64,000 nucleotides of DNA from Cristatella mucedo (lineage: Eukaryota > Bryozoa > Phylactolaemata > Cristatellidae), in assembly GCA_009760855.2 (NCBI GenBank), contig WPIO01000055.1:62001-126000 (forward strand). Direction: 5' to 3'. The position numbers and the translations under genes are program-made. Position 1 is the stretch's first letter. Each line of letters opens with the position of its first letter. Of the stretch, positions 21,851-33,701 are shown one piece after another. The notes under the pieces were generated by a model, which did not search any database, had not been told where the DNA came from, and saw only the letters and a list, made by a program, of their open reading frames with translations.

Positions 21851-24424
21851 ATCGATAGCCTGCAATCTTACGTTAGTAATGTAACAAGGAAACTGTGAAG
21901 CGGAAAATGTGGTCTGTTAATAGAAGCTGAAAAAAAATAGAGCCCACAGTAATATCTATCCTAGGGAATGCCAACGGTGGTAACTTTACCGATACAGCAC
22001 AGATGCAAGCAATAGTAAAAGCCCGAAGAATTGAAATCAGGATCTCCTTAGCAGGGCTACAGAGTAGTAGAAGAAGATAGAACAAGCACATAATGTGGAC
22101 ATAAAAATACGCGTTGCTGCTGCTTGCATATACGTTTAACATAGCAGAGAGCACGATTGCATTCAAGGCTGCCCATATTTTAGGAACAACACTACGCGCT
22201 CCACCGAAAGCAATCTCGTAGATATATTGTGAAACGCTGGCTCGCCACACAGCGAGCTCGATTGTGCCGGCCCTAGATATTTTAGATACTCTTTTATTAT
22301 AACCTAAGAGAACCAAATATTTAATAATCAACGGTTTATGAAGTATACTTTGAACTACTAATTAATCGCAGTTACTTTTTGGCTATAAACTAGGGAGCAG
22401 CACGATATCGCCGTTTTCATGCCCCTTCAGGTGCCCCTCAAGGGCTTTCGAAGAGAGTCCGTGCTGCGTTAATAATGTGAGGTCGTTATATTCAGCTACG
22501 GTTGCTCTTTACGGCTGACGCTGCCTGACGTGCTGCTTCTGCGTGAGTCGCCGCGCGCCTGTGATAAACGTCATAGCAGCTGCTTCTCAGCATCGGCGCT
22601 TCGATGTACGTACTGCACCGGTATCTTTTACGCGTCGACAAGGAATAGCCTCGTTTACGCGCGCGTGTTTCTGTCATGGTGCTGTAGCTCCGAAGTCACT
22701 ACTGCGCATTCGTAACTAATAACCAGTATTAACATTCGTAACCAGTAAAGGCCGGCTGATTCTGCCGCCTCATTTACGTGGCGGTAGAAGAGCATTAGCT
22801 GCTATTGCCCCAACTTGCAGCAGTCAATAAATAATTCACTCTGCTGCAGGACTCAAAAATCTGCCAGTGTAATGAAGAAGAAACACCTTATATATCGGTT
22901 AAGTGAAAAGTAAAGTAAATGGTAGCTTAATTAACAGCCTCAGTTGAATAGAGGCTAATACCAGCGCGTCTCTCGTTGCAAAGTCGACATCTAGGTGGCG
23001 CTGCAAGCTGCCTGCGTCTTATTAATTAGAAAGCGAGCTGATCACTGACCAAGATTGAAAGAGTAATACTTTTTCTAAATTGTATTATGATACGCAGTCC
23101 CCAAAATCCTCAGGGCTTAGGGACCTCTTATCCAAATAACCATTAGTTGAGCTCAGTATTGTAACGCCTAAGGCTCGGCAGAGTAGGCTTAACCTGCCGC
23201 TTACCTAGCGGCGTAACCTACCGCCTGATGCCGTTCGGTGCGCGCCTACGCGCAATAAGCAGGCCGTCACAAAACGAGCGTTTCTGGCGCTGACCTACTT
23301 ACCGTTACTAAAGGGGGTCGTGAGTCCAGGCGTGAATCGGAAAGCGAGACACACAAATTGGGGATTTTACTGAGCTTTATTCGCATACGCACAAAGTCGC
23401 TGCGCGTCTAGCCCAGTTTTATCTCTGCACTCCTCGCACGCTCTCAACAGCACAAGCACTCTTGCGGAGGGAATACGTCTTCGCACTTAGGCTACCTAAG
23501 TATATTGTGGGGAACGACCCCAATGAGACGAGGAGCCCGAACCGGAGCCTAGACCCGCTTCCACCCTAATGGCAGGAATATCGTACGCACTACACCAAAC
23601 TACTTCCGGTTCGCGTCGGCAAATCCCTATGCCGGGACCACTCGCGCACACACACAAAATACAGAAGAAACACAAAAATGCGAGCTCGAGCGCTATACGA
23701 CCGTATTCGATGGCGTTCACCGAATTCTCCTGGCGCTGTCCAGTCCTGTCCCCCCCACCCCCAATCACCGGCGAACAGCCCGCTCTCCTCACTCGTTTTC
23801 AGAGAAACGAGTCCGGCGATGGCGTCGAGACGGAGCCGAAGATGAAGAAGAGGCCTCTAGCAATCGGTGCCCTATCATTATATAACTAGCTGGGACAGTG
23901 GAGTTTAAAACCCAGCCAATATCAAATCACGTCAGCAACCTCTGCGTCCCCTTGCTCACAGCTCGAGAAAGCAGATGCTCTTCGCCCACTTCTTTTGTTC
24001 TCGCGGAAACCGTCCAGCAAATCTATGATGGCTGGCGGCGACAGCGACCTTGGGCAAGCGTTGCCCTATTCTCAAATTGCTAGCAGGAACTGTAAGGTTG
24101 ACAGGCCAGCCAATATCAATCACCTCATTGCCCTACTACGATGGCTGCGTCCCCTTGCTCTAGGACAGAGGTGCTTCCTGCTGAGCAATTCTCATGCGCT
24201 CTAAAACTGAGTCAGGCCGGCGCTGTGCTACAGTATAATACCAAAGTTTCAAGTAATAGGAGTGGGAACGTGTATTGGTCGCTTTTTTAATTAATTCAAG
24301 GTTCTGTCGTTCAATTTTAGTTTCCTCCTTTCTCAGGCTTACGGCTACCTATCAGAACTTCTCAGCATCAAGGCATCGTGCCACTATTTTCCCGACTAAA
24401 ATCGCTTAGCTATGACTCGAAGGA
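21851..24424. other. no gene recognised; includes a CpG-rich stretch
   Basis: The part 22440-24200 is richer in GC and CpG than its surroundings. It contains an LTR-like start TGTAACGCC near 23160 whose first 44 bp are inverted-matched at 1044-1087. Open frames at 21873-22331 (minus, hydrophobic) and 23496-23889 (both strands) have no recognisable motifs. It could be a worn LTR element or the promoter region of an unseen gene. Confidence 0.35.
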
Positions 24425-24775
24425 AACTCGAATCCTATGGCGACCGTGTCTTTAGTTAGTATGCTCCTAAAGCTTTGAACCTACTCCTTATTGACGTCAC
24501 GAGATCCCCTGACTCGTTGAAATTTCAATAAGCAAGAGAGCGCCTGTTTCTAAGGGAATTTTCTAGGTCCTAGTGATGTATCCTCTGTGCATTACCACAA
24601 TCTATATGTACATGCTGAAACGGTGCATGTCACCTCTAACCATGTTATGCTTGTTAAAAATTTGCATATTACCACAAAAACAGTCAATCACGCTTCCTTT
24701 TCAACATATGTCAAGCGCCTATACAGATATTACGTTTTCTGAGGGTTTCACACAAATTAATAATATTTGTATTAC
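24425..24775 (+). mobile_element. diverged LINE-A 3' end
   Basis: CCTATGGCGACCGTGTCTTTAG (the G-D-R-x-F-S coding segment), then a 3' UTR with CATGTCACCTCTAACCATG, and a worn terminal block CAAGCGCCTATACAGATATTACG before AATAATA. Older than most copies. Confidence 0.7.
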
Positions 24776-27055
24776 CATTAAGTATTTTTTGCTAAAAACA
24801 GTGCACATAGTGGGTTTTAGCCCGTGCACACTTTTGAAAGCTGCTCGCGAAATCATGTCCAAACACCGTCGCATGTCTTAGCGTCCCCTTCAATGCACGC
24901 AGGTAGGGAGATATTAGCAGAGTGCGACGCTTACAAAAATTCAGATACCTTAATTCCAAAAAAACGCCATTCTATTAAAATTACGAATATTGTATACAGC
25001 CGCCAATGGTCTTTGTCTTTAATAAGAGACATGAAGCGCTACTGACTGAATATTCTTTCGGTCAGGTTTCTGAAAGATTTTTAGTAATAGATTATGACAT
25101 CCTTCTCTAAATTATTTAGGTTCACAACCTCAACTATTTCTATTAGCTACCATAAGCTCCTTCCTTGTTGACTGCTGTCTTAACCGATTAGCAAATCGGA
25201 AGAACTTTTTGTGTAGCATTCAGAAAACTCTCTTTATCACAAGGGTTGGCCTCCAATGTTTTCTAATTTGCAGTTCCCTAGAAAATCTTAAAAGGTCAAT
25301 GCTATGGTGGTAAGAGTCCAATTCTGCCCACACTGCAAAGCAATGAGTAGTTTTTACAGCATCTATTATTCTTGATTAAGGGTTCTTCCGCAAAAGCGTG
25401 AAAAGACTTCATCCGATTAAGGTTTACACTTTTCGTAGGTTATTTGTAACACTAATAAATAAGTATTTGCTGATTTAGCAGCCTCTTTTGCATTGTGACA
25501 GAAGAGCCTTCACGGCTATCACCACCGCTTGCAGTGGCAATAAGGGATTGCCCACCGCAGGATTCAAACCCACGACCATGGGATCGATGTCGTGAAAAGC
25601 AACCGATTTACCTAGTGTGCCATCACGGCTCACCATGATGGAGAGCTATAGCTAGGAAATATATTCTTACAACCATTCAATAGTATGTTTTTAACTAACT
25701 TAAGAGCACTTTCTGTCTTCAAGAGTGGTGAGAGCGTGATGTAGTGGCTGCCAACATCATTATTTTATTGAGCTAAATCTCTCCAGCAATAGCCCTAGCA
25801 AATTACTCACTGGATTGAAGTCCAGAGCATTACTGATTTACCAAAACTTCCGCTAACCTATTTAGCAACAATACACAGTAGATGGTGACATATACACTTT
25901 CTCGTGTTCATAAATCAAAATTCGCTAATATTTTTAGCCTTTATCACACTCAAACCGCTAGTGCATGCACGCATTTCATGAAGAAAAATCTTGGCACATT
26001 TCCAGCTTCTTTAAGAATAGGGACTTGATCACAAGTGGTGGTATCTTCTTAAAAACTGACCACTGACTAGATCCTTCTGTTAGCATTGATCAGAAAAGCA
26101 CCAATAATGGCATCCGTACGTATCTGCATTAGCATCGCAACTGGGCACAGTGGCTACCAAAGAAGCTTCGTGTGCCACAAGTCACCACTAAAGATGCTGT
26201 GACTCTCTTTAAGCACTAGAAAGGCCATCCAATGTCCAACAGCTAAATCGGCTTTGCAATCCGATGTCTTACAGTTAAAGCAAATAAGGAAACTCAAATC
26301 CGGAGCCTGTCAATCTAAATTGTAAGGAGAGAAGTCCCGTGTTCAATACATGTCATAGTCAACACGAGAAATACCTCCAATTTTTGTTGTTCTCTGAAAT
26401 TGTGTTACGTCTGTCACAAGTAAATAATAATGAGTATGTATCCTTTAGCAGCACCCCATGAGTTCGTCGGTACCCTGAAATTCAGAGCTGATTGCCTAAC
26501 ATAAGGGAATGCTTTCCTAACTGTTTTCGCCTTTTGGTAGGTTTATTTCTGGCATACCTTAGTTTCTAAAAGTAATAAAAAGGTGTCATTCCTAGATAAA
26601 TTTGCCTAAAGTCTATTTTTTGACATTACAGCGAAAGAAACTACCCGCACGTATACATTTAAACGCTTACTGCTTGGGGCTGGGTCACCTACGCCAGCTG
26701 TGGCGGAGTTAAATTCTCCAGCTACTACATGTTTACATACTTACACGCAATTACGGATGTAATGAAAATGGGCTGTGCTGTTATTATTAAATTAAGACTG
26801 AGCACTAGGCTCAGCTACAAGCGGTTAGCCTAACTTAATTGCTTTTTGGGGTAGGCCAGCACGTGCGAACGCGATTTCGACTTGCTTCCGTAGGAAGCTC
26901 TATGCGTTAGGAGAGGCAGCAACGTGAGCTACTGGCCTCAATTAGAGTCTCCTGTTGTTGCACCAAATGCGATTAAAGTGTGTCCCCCCCCCCGCCACCC
27001 AACCACTCACGCATGTCTGCATCATCTACTTAACCATTACATTCGTCACAAAATT
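24776..27055. other. no gene recognised apart from a SINE-1
   Basis: AT-rich sequence with no motif-bearing frame. A SINE-1 lies at 25453-25634, and a C-run with CCCCCGCCACCC at 26984-27000. Confidence 0.4.
25453..25634 (-). mobile_element. SINE-1 copy
   Basis: The reverse complement starts GGTGAGCCGTGATGGCACACTAGGTAAATC, has the B box GTGGGTTTGAATCCTGC and the body with GGTGATAGCCGTGAAGG, and ends in an AT-rich ATTT-type tail. Confidence 0.9.
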
Positions 27056-27059
27056 CATT

Positions 27060-27160
27060 TACTCGTTTTTCTTTGCTGCAAATGTAAAGCGCCTAGAGCG
27101 AGACTGAGTTCTCTGAGGGCACTTTATCAAGTGTGTTATTTTGATTATTACTGAAATAAA
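27060..27160 (+). mobile_element. LINE-A tail-only fragment
   Basis: TTTGCTGCAAATGTAAAGCGCCTAG, the terminal block, GCACTTTATCAAGTG and a short ATT-rich end. About 90 bp. Confidence 0.85.
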
Positions 27161-27289
27161 ATTAGTCATTTCTCATCTATTTGTATGTGCTCAAAACAAA
27201 TATGGTAATAAAATGGCACAATTCGCTCTACTTTTTTGGAATCTGCAATAAATTAATATGCACATCACGATGCATTTTTGAAGAGCTCT

Positions 27290-28270
27290 CGAATATGAGG
27301 ACCCACAAAAACTTATACCTCTTAAACTTTGCTTTGCTGAGTTGAGGAAATTGTTTGTTCAGGTATCAAGAAGCTGGCGAACTCCTGCCCATGGCTTTCA
27401 CGAAGTTTTTCATCAAACCTAGTTTGATGTGAAGCGGTGGTAGTAGGATTTCGTGAGCCTCGACCAGAGCTGGGTGATAAATATTCTTCTCTCCAACTGC
27501 TACATTTTGTCTGCGAGTCCATTCTTTTAACATGTAGTGCAATTCCCTTGCTCGGCTACCCATAGAGGTGCCAGCTGTACTTTTTATACTCAATGGAATT
27601 CAGTAGCTGCTATAAGTTATCGTTTATCTCTTTTATTTAGACAACATGTGCTGTTGGAGAAGATGGTTTCCATTGTGCAAAAACGCAGCATTAGGACTCA
27701 GTTTCGAAGAGTCTACTAATAGTTTCCATTCTTGTGGGTCATTTGTGATTTTTAACGTGTTCATGAGGCCCTCAATATCGGAACAGAATACCAGGTTCCT
27801 TTTTCTTCCTGAAGAAAATCTCCAAGTGCTGGTGGCGCTTTCGATATAAAATTGTGACATATTCGAGAAGATTGCATTGTTAGATTCTTGATCTTAGTAA
27901 CTCTGCCTTGGTTTTGATAAGTCAAAATTACGAAGTGGGTTCTTTAGTTCTTTCTGTGTTATTCTGTGTGGAGTTGATGATGCACCACGATGGAATTGGA
28001 ATCGCTGCATGCTGACTTACTATGAGATAAACCGGTCGGCTCATCCTTTTCCTTATCAGATGAATCAAGAGAATATTCTGCTGTATGTTCTGGAATAGGA
28101 AGTCCGTCACCATTCGGAGCTGGTCTCAGTGCAGACGGAATTTTTGGGTAGACTATTCTCGACTTCCTTTGCTTCTTAATTCCGCCGGAAAGATGAAAAA
28201 CCAAGTAGACGTAACATTCATGCATGTGGTCTCTTGACTCTCCACACCATGGTCACTGGAGACAGCATTG
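27290..28270 (-). pseudogene. pseudogene of a multicopy invertebrate protein family (I-L-L-P-P-L-H-I-K-L-G-L-M-K-N-F-V-K-A-M signature)
   Basis: On the minus strand three blocks follow the order of a protein family I recognise as multicopy in several invertebrate genomes, without an agreed function. First, Y-P-K-I-P-S-A-L-R-P-A-P and L-P-I-P-E (28.15-28.06 kb). Second, L-V-F-C-S-D-I-E-G-L-M and D-P-Q-E-W-K-L-L-V-D-S-S-K-L-S, then L-H-N-G-N (27.83-27.66 kb). Third, L-H-Y-M-L-K-E-W and N-I-Y-H-P-A-L-V-E-A-H-E-I then L-P-P-L-H-I-K-L-G-L-M-K (27.57-27.38 kb). Blocks lie in different frames, and the segment between blocks two and three, normally much longer, is deleted. It may be transposon-encoded. 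I cannot assign a superfamily. Confidence 0.65.
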
Positions 28271-28974
28271 GTGGTCTTTTTCCAGCCACTGTCAAAGCTG
28301 CGTTGTACATGTAGCACAGCATACGCATATGCAGGACCCAAGGATGATCGTGGTCACTAACCGTCAGCGTCCGTAGTAAATACGATACACCTTCCTCACT
28401 TGAGAAGTGATGCTTTTCTTCTAGCTATCAAATGTTCCTTTCCCGGAAATATTGAAAAATTTTCCCTCGGTTTTAACACACTTTCGAGGCATTGTTGTTC
28501 TGTATTGTGCCTCAATGGATAAAATAATAACAGCTTCATGCAACGGTAGCCTAAACTGTCTCACAGTGAGAATAAATGCTCAACCTTTCCGACTGGACTT
28601 TATAACATCAGCTTATTGCAGCAGCCACCTGGCAGTAGCATTGCATTGCATCAGAAAATCGTGCTATCAACTCTGGATTTGTGCATGCTGGTATTGTGCA
28701 ATGCGATGCAATATCACAGTACCCTAGGCTTATTAAGGATGTTTTTGCAGTCCTACTTGATAAATTTATGCGGTGAAACATAGAAAATGAACTATATGAA
28801 ATATGCTTAAAAATTGAGCCAATAAAAAAATCTATGGTTGTAATCGTGTTCAGCACATCTAGACTCGAGTGCCTTTTTAAGTCATTAACAACTTTAATTG
28901 TGACCGGTGTAATAGTAACAAGTTGATGTAGAATCCTAATAAAGCCAGATCTTCTTCGAGGCACTTAGTTGCAA
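28271..28974. other. no gene recognised
   Basis: No motif-bearing frame. It may include the worn N-terminal part of the pseudogene (left) and of the LINE-B copy (right). Confidence 0.35.
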
Positions 28975-29478
28975 AGGCGATCGCCAGGTAGGGTAGCTAT
29001 CGAATACGACACCTAAAGTCCGAGCACACTTTGATGGTTGCACAAAAGCATCACCGATTAGAAGGCTAACCCTTCTAGGCCAGCCACACGCTTGGTTTGT
29101 CCTGTGAGCAGCAGTAGCTTGTTATCGCCGTTTAGTTTAAGGAGTTTGCCAAAATCCAGGATCCAACGTTTGCAGACCAAACATTCAGTTTATCAGTCGC
29201 TGCAGCAGATTTCGACGGTTTAGATGACAACTACAGTTAATTATCATCACCCTAAAACTGATCTCTTATTCCATTGGTCTGAAACACTTTTCCCAGCGTT
29301 TGAGTGCAAATGGAGAAAACCAAAGGACCGAGGACGGATTCTTGAGGGACTCCACTGGTTACTGGTCTGGTGAATGAGACCTAACCTCCACATGAAAAGG
29401 ATTTAATACGATCGGACAAGTCGGATTTAAATCACACCAGTTCCTCTTCTGCCAGACCGGTCGTTGTTCCCTCTTTTA

Positions 29479-29627
29479 TAAATAAATAAATAAATATAAT
29501 TCATTTGTATAGCGCTTCAAGAGAACTCAATCTCTATTCAGGCGCTTCACACATGCCTCGGGGCTCGAGCCCACGACCTCAGTCGGACCTTGGTCGGGGC
29601 GAGCACCTTAACCGCTAGACCAAACCA
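29479..29627 (-). mobile_element. SINE-2, tRNA head with a LINE-A-like tail
   Basis: The reverse complement starts CTGGTTTGGTCTAGCGGTTAAGG (A box, TGGTCTAGCGG) and has the B box GTGGGCTCGAGCC. Its 3' part, AAGCGCCTGAATAGAGAT then TGAGTTCTCTTGAAGCGC, resembles the LINE-A terminal block. It ends in ATTTATTTATTT. The matching place in unit 2 (34165-34190, TCTCGCTTATGTAGG) has no SINE, so this is an insertion with a visible empty site. Confidence 0.88.
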
Positions 29628-29964
29628 GCGAATCTATGTAGGATATCATGATCAATGGTGTCGAAGGCAGCTGACAGATCTGGCAGAGCTAAAACAGTGA
29701 CATTCCCGTCACCACTTCGGCATAACATGCCATTGGTTACACGGAGGAGAGCAGTTTCGGTTGAGTGCTTCCGCTTGAACCCCGACTAAATATTTTCTGA
29801 AATTTTATTCTTTTAAACGTTTGCTACCAGCTGCTTGGCAACTATTTTGTCAAGTATCTTTGACAAAACGAAGACGGGAAACTGGGTGATAGTTTGCGAG
29901 GAACTCTATCCAATCCAGGTTTTTAAGTATGGGTCTAACGATGGCTGATTGAAGGACTTGGGTA

Positions 29965-30553
29965 CAACACCTTTTTTTGGTTGTAGGACATTTTCGTCCC
30001 CCCCCCCCCCCCCGGACGTCTCTCCCACGTGGACAATTTCCCCTGGTGGACCCTAGGATATTTCCCCCTGACATTTCCCCTCGGTAGGACATTTCCCTCT
30101 ATGTTGATGAATGTATAACTAAGAATAAAGATATAATAATACATGAACAAATAAAGTTCACGCTCTATTGAAATAAAATCAACTCAGTATAATTGGACTT
30201 TTGTTAATTCCTGGTTGGCCTTGCACTACACAGTTCCTTTGATCATCACGAAAAACGAGTGATAAAATAAGTACAAATAATTACGGTACTCCGCACAACG
30301 TATATAAGTATATACAGGTATTTAAACCCTAAGCTCTCAACCCTCAACCCTAAAACCCTAAGCCCTTAAACCTTAAACCCTAAAACACTAAACCCTCAAC
30401 TCTAAACCCTTAATCCTAAATCCCTAAACCCTTCAACCTAAACCCTGTACCCCACGGGGGGGGGGGAATTTCCTATCCCAGTGGAGGAATGTTAGGGAGG
30501 GAATATCGGGGGGGGGGGTGGGTGAGAAATGTCCGGGGGGGGGGGGGGTGCCC
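29965..30553. mobile_element. C/G-rich insert enclosing telomere-like repeats (unit 1)
   Basis: It is inserted between two halves of LINE-B, each junction showing GTAC and a CTCTTT-like flank. The left side has several GGACATTTCCCC-type motifs with a C-run (30000-30100). The right side has the inverse, GGGG and AAATGTCC with G-runs (30455-30550). The middle has 30323-30450 built of CCCTAA, CCCTAAA and CCCTCAA units. No coding frame. The inverse arrangement of the flanks and a possible target duplication suggest a non-autonomous mobile element, but the family is unknown to me. Confidence 0.55.
30323..30450 (+). repeat. degenerate interstitial telomere-like repeats
   Basis: About 18 tandem degenerate units of CCCTAA or CCCTAAA (with CCCTCAA, CCTTAAA variants) read on the plus strand. 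CCCTAA is the common animal telomere repeat. The 7-base form is seen in plants and some other lineages. The mixture here is degenerate, so it is not a functional end. Confidence 0.85.
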
Positions 30554-31483
30554 GTACCCTCTTTTTCAGAGAAGCATTAACAATTTTGGTTATTGCTGAG
30601 CTAAGTTGGTCGGATAGTGAAGACCACGGAGATAATGGTACATGGTTTTCAGGAAATGAGCTCTTTTTACTAGACTCTCAGGTAGGTAAGGTAAGGTACC
30701 TTAATGAAGCCATATCGCATGCAGAAAACCCAAGAAGTTCTTAACGAAATGTCACAGGTTTTGATTCAGATATTGCTTTAGTCTTAGTGGGATTTATAGA
30801 AGCGCGAATGCTCACAATACTTTCAGTTAATAATGCTGAAACTTTCTGGTTGAGCCGTTTGAGTCTGGGGAGTGTGGCCTCTCACCATTGGCCGGCAAAT
30901 TGCTTACCGTCTCATAAATGTTTTTTTGTCTGACTGACAATGCTTCAGTTTACGACTAAGAGTCTTATTTTTTTAATGTATAGACTTACAGGAAGTCTAT
31001 GAAATTTACTAGATCTTCATCAGACCCAGACTTCTTAAAACGGCGTTCAAGCCTGTGCTTAGCACGGCGCATCTCTAGAAGGTTGTTCGTAAATTGAAAG
31101 AAATCCCCACGCCTCTGCACACCGACAGAATGTGTGGTAGCATGCTCGTCAAGAGCACTTTTAAGTAACATGTTCACTGCATCAGTAAGGGTATCAAGGC
31201 TTTCGGTCAAGTAAGGGTGAAGATCAAGATCTGCCTCACATGGACCTTTAAGCTTTTAAAAGAATGTTCACCGGTTCATCGCTTGGGAAAAATTAGGAGA
31301 GTGGTCGAGAGTGCTGGTGTAACTTTCCAAACCGAAAATTAAGGAGCAGCCCACTCACCTTAATAATAAACAATGCAACGACATAAACGATCTCATTAAA
31401 ATAATAATAATAATTATGTATGCAATGCAAGTTTCCTGTCTTATTTGTAGTGCAAGAAGAAAAGTGCTACACGCTATTACTTA

Positions 31484-31850
31484 CAGTTAATAATAATAAA
31501 ACATGTGATATAGCGCCCTCAGATAACTCGATCTCTTTTTCTAGGCACTTTGTATTTGCTGCAAAGGAAGCACGGTCGAATGGTTAGTGGTATCACGCTC
31601 GGTTAACAACAAGAATTACATAGTTAGGGGTGGCATGCACAGGGTCAGCCTACAAGTTTGGTTAGTGGCAGCATGCACAGTGTCAGCACGCATAAGCACA
31701 CGAAGGACGAATCGCAGGGACTCACTAAATGCTGCTGGAATAGAGGAGTTTTTAGTTTCTTTTTAAATGGGGACAAGTCAGGAGTTGTCGTGACACAGGT
31801 CGGAGTGACTTCCAGGCTTTGGGAGCATAGAAACTAAAGTCAGTTAATTG
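31484..31850 (-). mobile_element. LINE-A 3' end (unit 1)
   Basis: AATAATAAAACATGTGATATAGCGCC, the terminal block, the 3' UTR and the RT C-terminal end (GACTTCCAGGCTTTGGGAGC). The second copy is at 36000-36370. Confidence 0.85.
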
Positions 31851-32914
31851 TCAGTTTGAGGCTTTGAGTCGTCATGCTAGGAAACAGATGACACTGCACA
31901 GTTTACTGAGCCGTTGAGCCATCTTACTGAAACTGTATCGACCATGGCTACCTTGTTGGCACCAGACTCGTTCAACATCACTCTACTCTGTCGCTTTTGC
32001 ATACGTATATCTATGGTTGGGGATCAGTGAAGATTGAATAATAGTAAAAGAAGTTACAAAAAGTAAATCGCTGTGTGCGATGCGAGACAGCTCAGGATAA
32101 AGCGGTGGCGAAGTTGAAGTTTCTGCTAAAAGTAAGAATACGAATAAAATCTAAACAATATACTCATTTGTCTCAGAAATCAAAAATGAAGCACTGGCTG
32201 ATTTAGAAGCGCTGCTTAAAAGGCATTTGCATAGCCTCTGTGGATTAACCAACGTTCAGGAGGCAATTGTGTATATTTCGCGCTGCTGCACAAAAGCCTA
32301 CATATTATTGTGCATTCAAGGCGTAGGGTTCGTCTAAGCACTAAAGCTACGAAACAAGAAGGCCGAATAGGCCGAATTAAACGCGCATTCATTTTTAATA
32401 TGCATATAAATATATATATATACCAGGTAACTATAAAACTTTGTTTTGAATTTGCTCGTGCTAAGAGTAATATTTGTTGTGCATGCGAAGAATAATCTTT
32501 CCTGTCTTCACCAAACCTTCACCAATCTTCACCTTTTTTCGTCTAACAGACCGAATGTCCTGCTATCACGAAAAGCAATCGATGTGTGTCCTTTTGGCTT
32601 TCTAAATACAAAGGGTTAGGTTCAAGTGTGAATATCTTGCAAAAAACTCCAAACACATTGCCAGCAAACTTTAGCCCACGATCTGACGTGTGAGTGCCCG
32701 AACCCTAGTGCCGTCCAAGTTATCGTAAGCCCGTTCGCGTGAGTACTAATACCGCTAACTAAATGAGAAGCAGAAAGAGGTCGAGTAATTTATATATATT
32801 ATAAAATTTGGAGTATTTAATTGGTAAAGAACAAGTTTGGCTTGCTTCCATAAGAATCAAACAGCCACATTAGTCAGTGCACTTCTTACGGCGACAAACG
32901 TTAATTTACCTAGG
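31851..32914. other. no gene recognised (unit 1)
   Basis: Repeated at 36371-37434. No coding motif. It contains a short (AT)n at 32410-32420 and three TCTTCACC motifs near 32510-32535. The short duplicate open frames have no recognisable domain. Confidence 0.5.
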
Positions 32915-33385
32915 TTCTTACTCTGACCCACAAGGCCCGTTGCAGCTTGGCTCCTCAGTACCTAGCTGAACTGCTGCACCAGCTTCAGCCTCCTCGCGTC
33001 CTCAGGACCTGTACGGACAATTAATTAGCTGTTCCATCTCTCAGCTTAAAGACCGTTGGTGACAGAAGCTTTTGCTCTGCAGGTCCTAGACTGTGGAGCT
33101 CGCTTCCACGATTATTACGCAATGACAACTACTCTCCTGACTATGGCTCGTCCTTTTCAGCGGTTCTGAGCTGCTACTTCCGTGCTACTCACTACCTCAA
33201 CTGCTCTCCTGACTCTGCTATGCTTCCCTCTTTCTCTTTGTTTCGTGAGATGAAGTCTGTCGGCTAGCGAATGTGTATTGAAAGCCGCTTAGGCTGTGAG
33301 TGCGCTATACAAAACTCTCCTGCGTAACACCCACTTAGTCTTTATGGCTTTGTGGAGTTACAGACGGAGATACATTACATCACAT
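32915..33385 (+). mobile_element. LINE-B 3' end (unit 1)
   Basis: TTCTTACTCTGACCCACAAGG through the C-terminal coding block (G-P-R-L-W-S-S-L-P) to GTGGAGTTACAGACGGAGATACATTACATC. This is the same 3' structure as the 10-11.4 kb copy. Confidence 0.9.
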
Positions 33386-33621
33386 TAGGACTCACAAGTT
33401 TGCTTGGCTGGTTTTTCTGACATCTACAGAACCTTGAAGCAGCCTCGTTACATCACTCGTCACGGACCTGCTCAGGCTCCGGATCACGAAGCATAATGAC
33501 ATACGGATTCTATCACTCGGACTCGCGTACTGTCCCTCCGTTCTCTTCTTCTGATTGCCTAAAATAAATTCGTCCAAATATTCCTTGATTTGTTACCTCT
33601 AAATTTTCTAACTCCATTTGT

Positions 33622-33692
33622 GCCTGTAATAATGCCGGTAGAGCATGAGACTCTTAATCTCAGAGTCGTGGGTCCGTGCCCCACGTTGGGCG
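33622..33692 (+). tRNA. tRNA-Lys(CTT) pseudogene (unit 1)
   Basis: The anticodon arm and T arm, GAGACTCTTAATCTCAGAG and CGTGGGTCCGTGCCCCACG, match tRNA-Lys with anticodon CTT. The A box region GCCGGTAGAGC is preserved. The 5' acceptor strand (GCCTGTA) no longer pairs well with the 3' strand (TTGGGCG), and the B box has GGTCCGTGCC in place of GGTTCGAGCC. Probably inactive. It lies 9 bp upstream of SINE-1. Confidence 0.75.
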
Positions 33693-33701
33693 TCAGTTTT
33701 C

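Larger units (their letters stand above)
28975..31260 (-). mobile_element. LINE-B copy, interrupted by SINE-2 and a C/G-rich telomere-like insert
   Basis: Read on the minus strand it has, from high to low coordinates, a linker frame (31210-30986: D-A-V-N-M-L-L-K-S-A-L-D-E-H-A, R-R-A-K-H-R-L-E-R-R-F-K-K-S), the RT start, the segment equivalent to F-D-T-I-D-H at about 29.65 kb, and RT to about 28.98 kb. The insert at 29965-30553 and SINE-2 at 29479-29627 split it. Both 5' and 3' ends are missing. The part from 29415 up is repeated at 34124-35770. Confidence 0.75.

Noticed and set aside
21873-22331. 152-codon minus frame with hydrophobic stretches
   Set aside because: It might suggest a membrane protein, but composition follows the AT-rich background and no family or splice signals support it.
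23496-23889. Overlapping frames of about 100 codons on both strands
   Set aside because: They owe their length to GC-rich sequence. No domain is recognisable on either strand.
30529-30744. Plus-strand frame starting M-S-G-G-G-G, with a counterpart at 35025-35273
   Set aside because: It begins in a G-run of the telomere-like insert and continues through antisense LINE-B. The similarity of the two frames is due to the tandem duplication.
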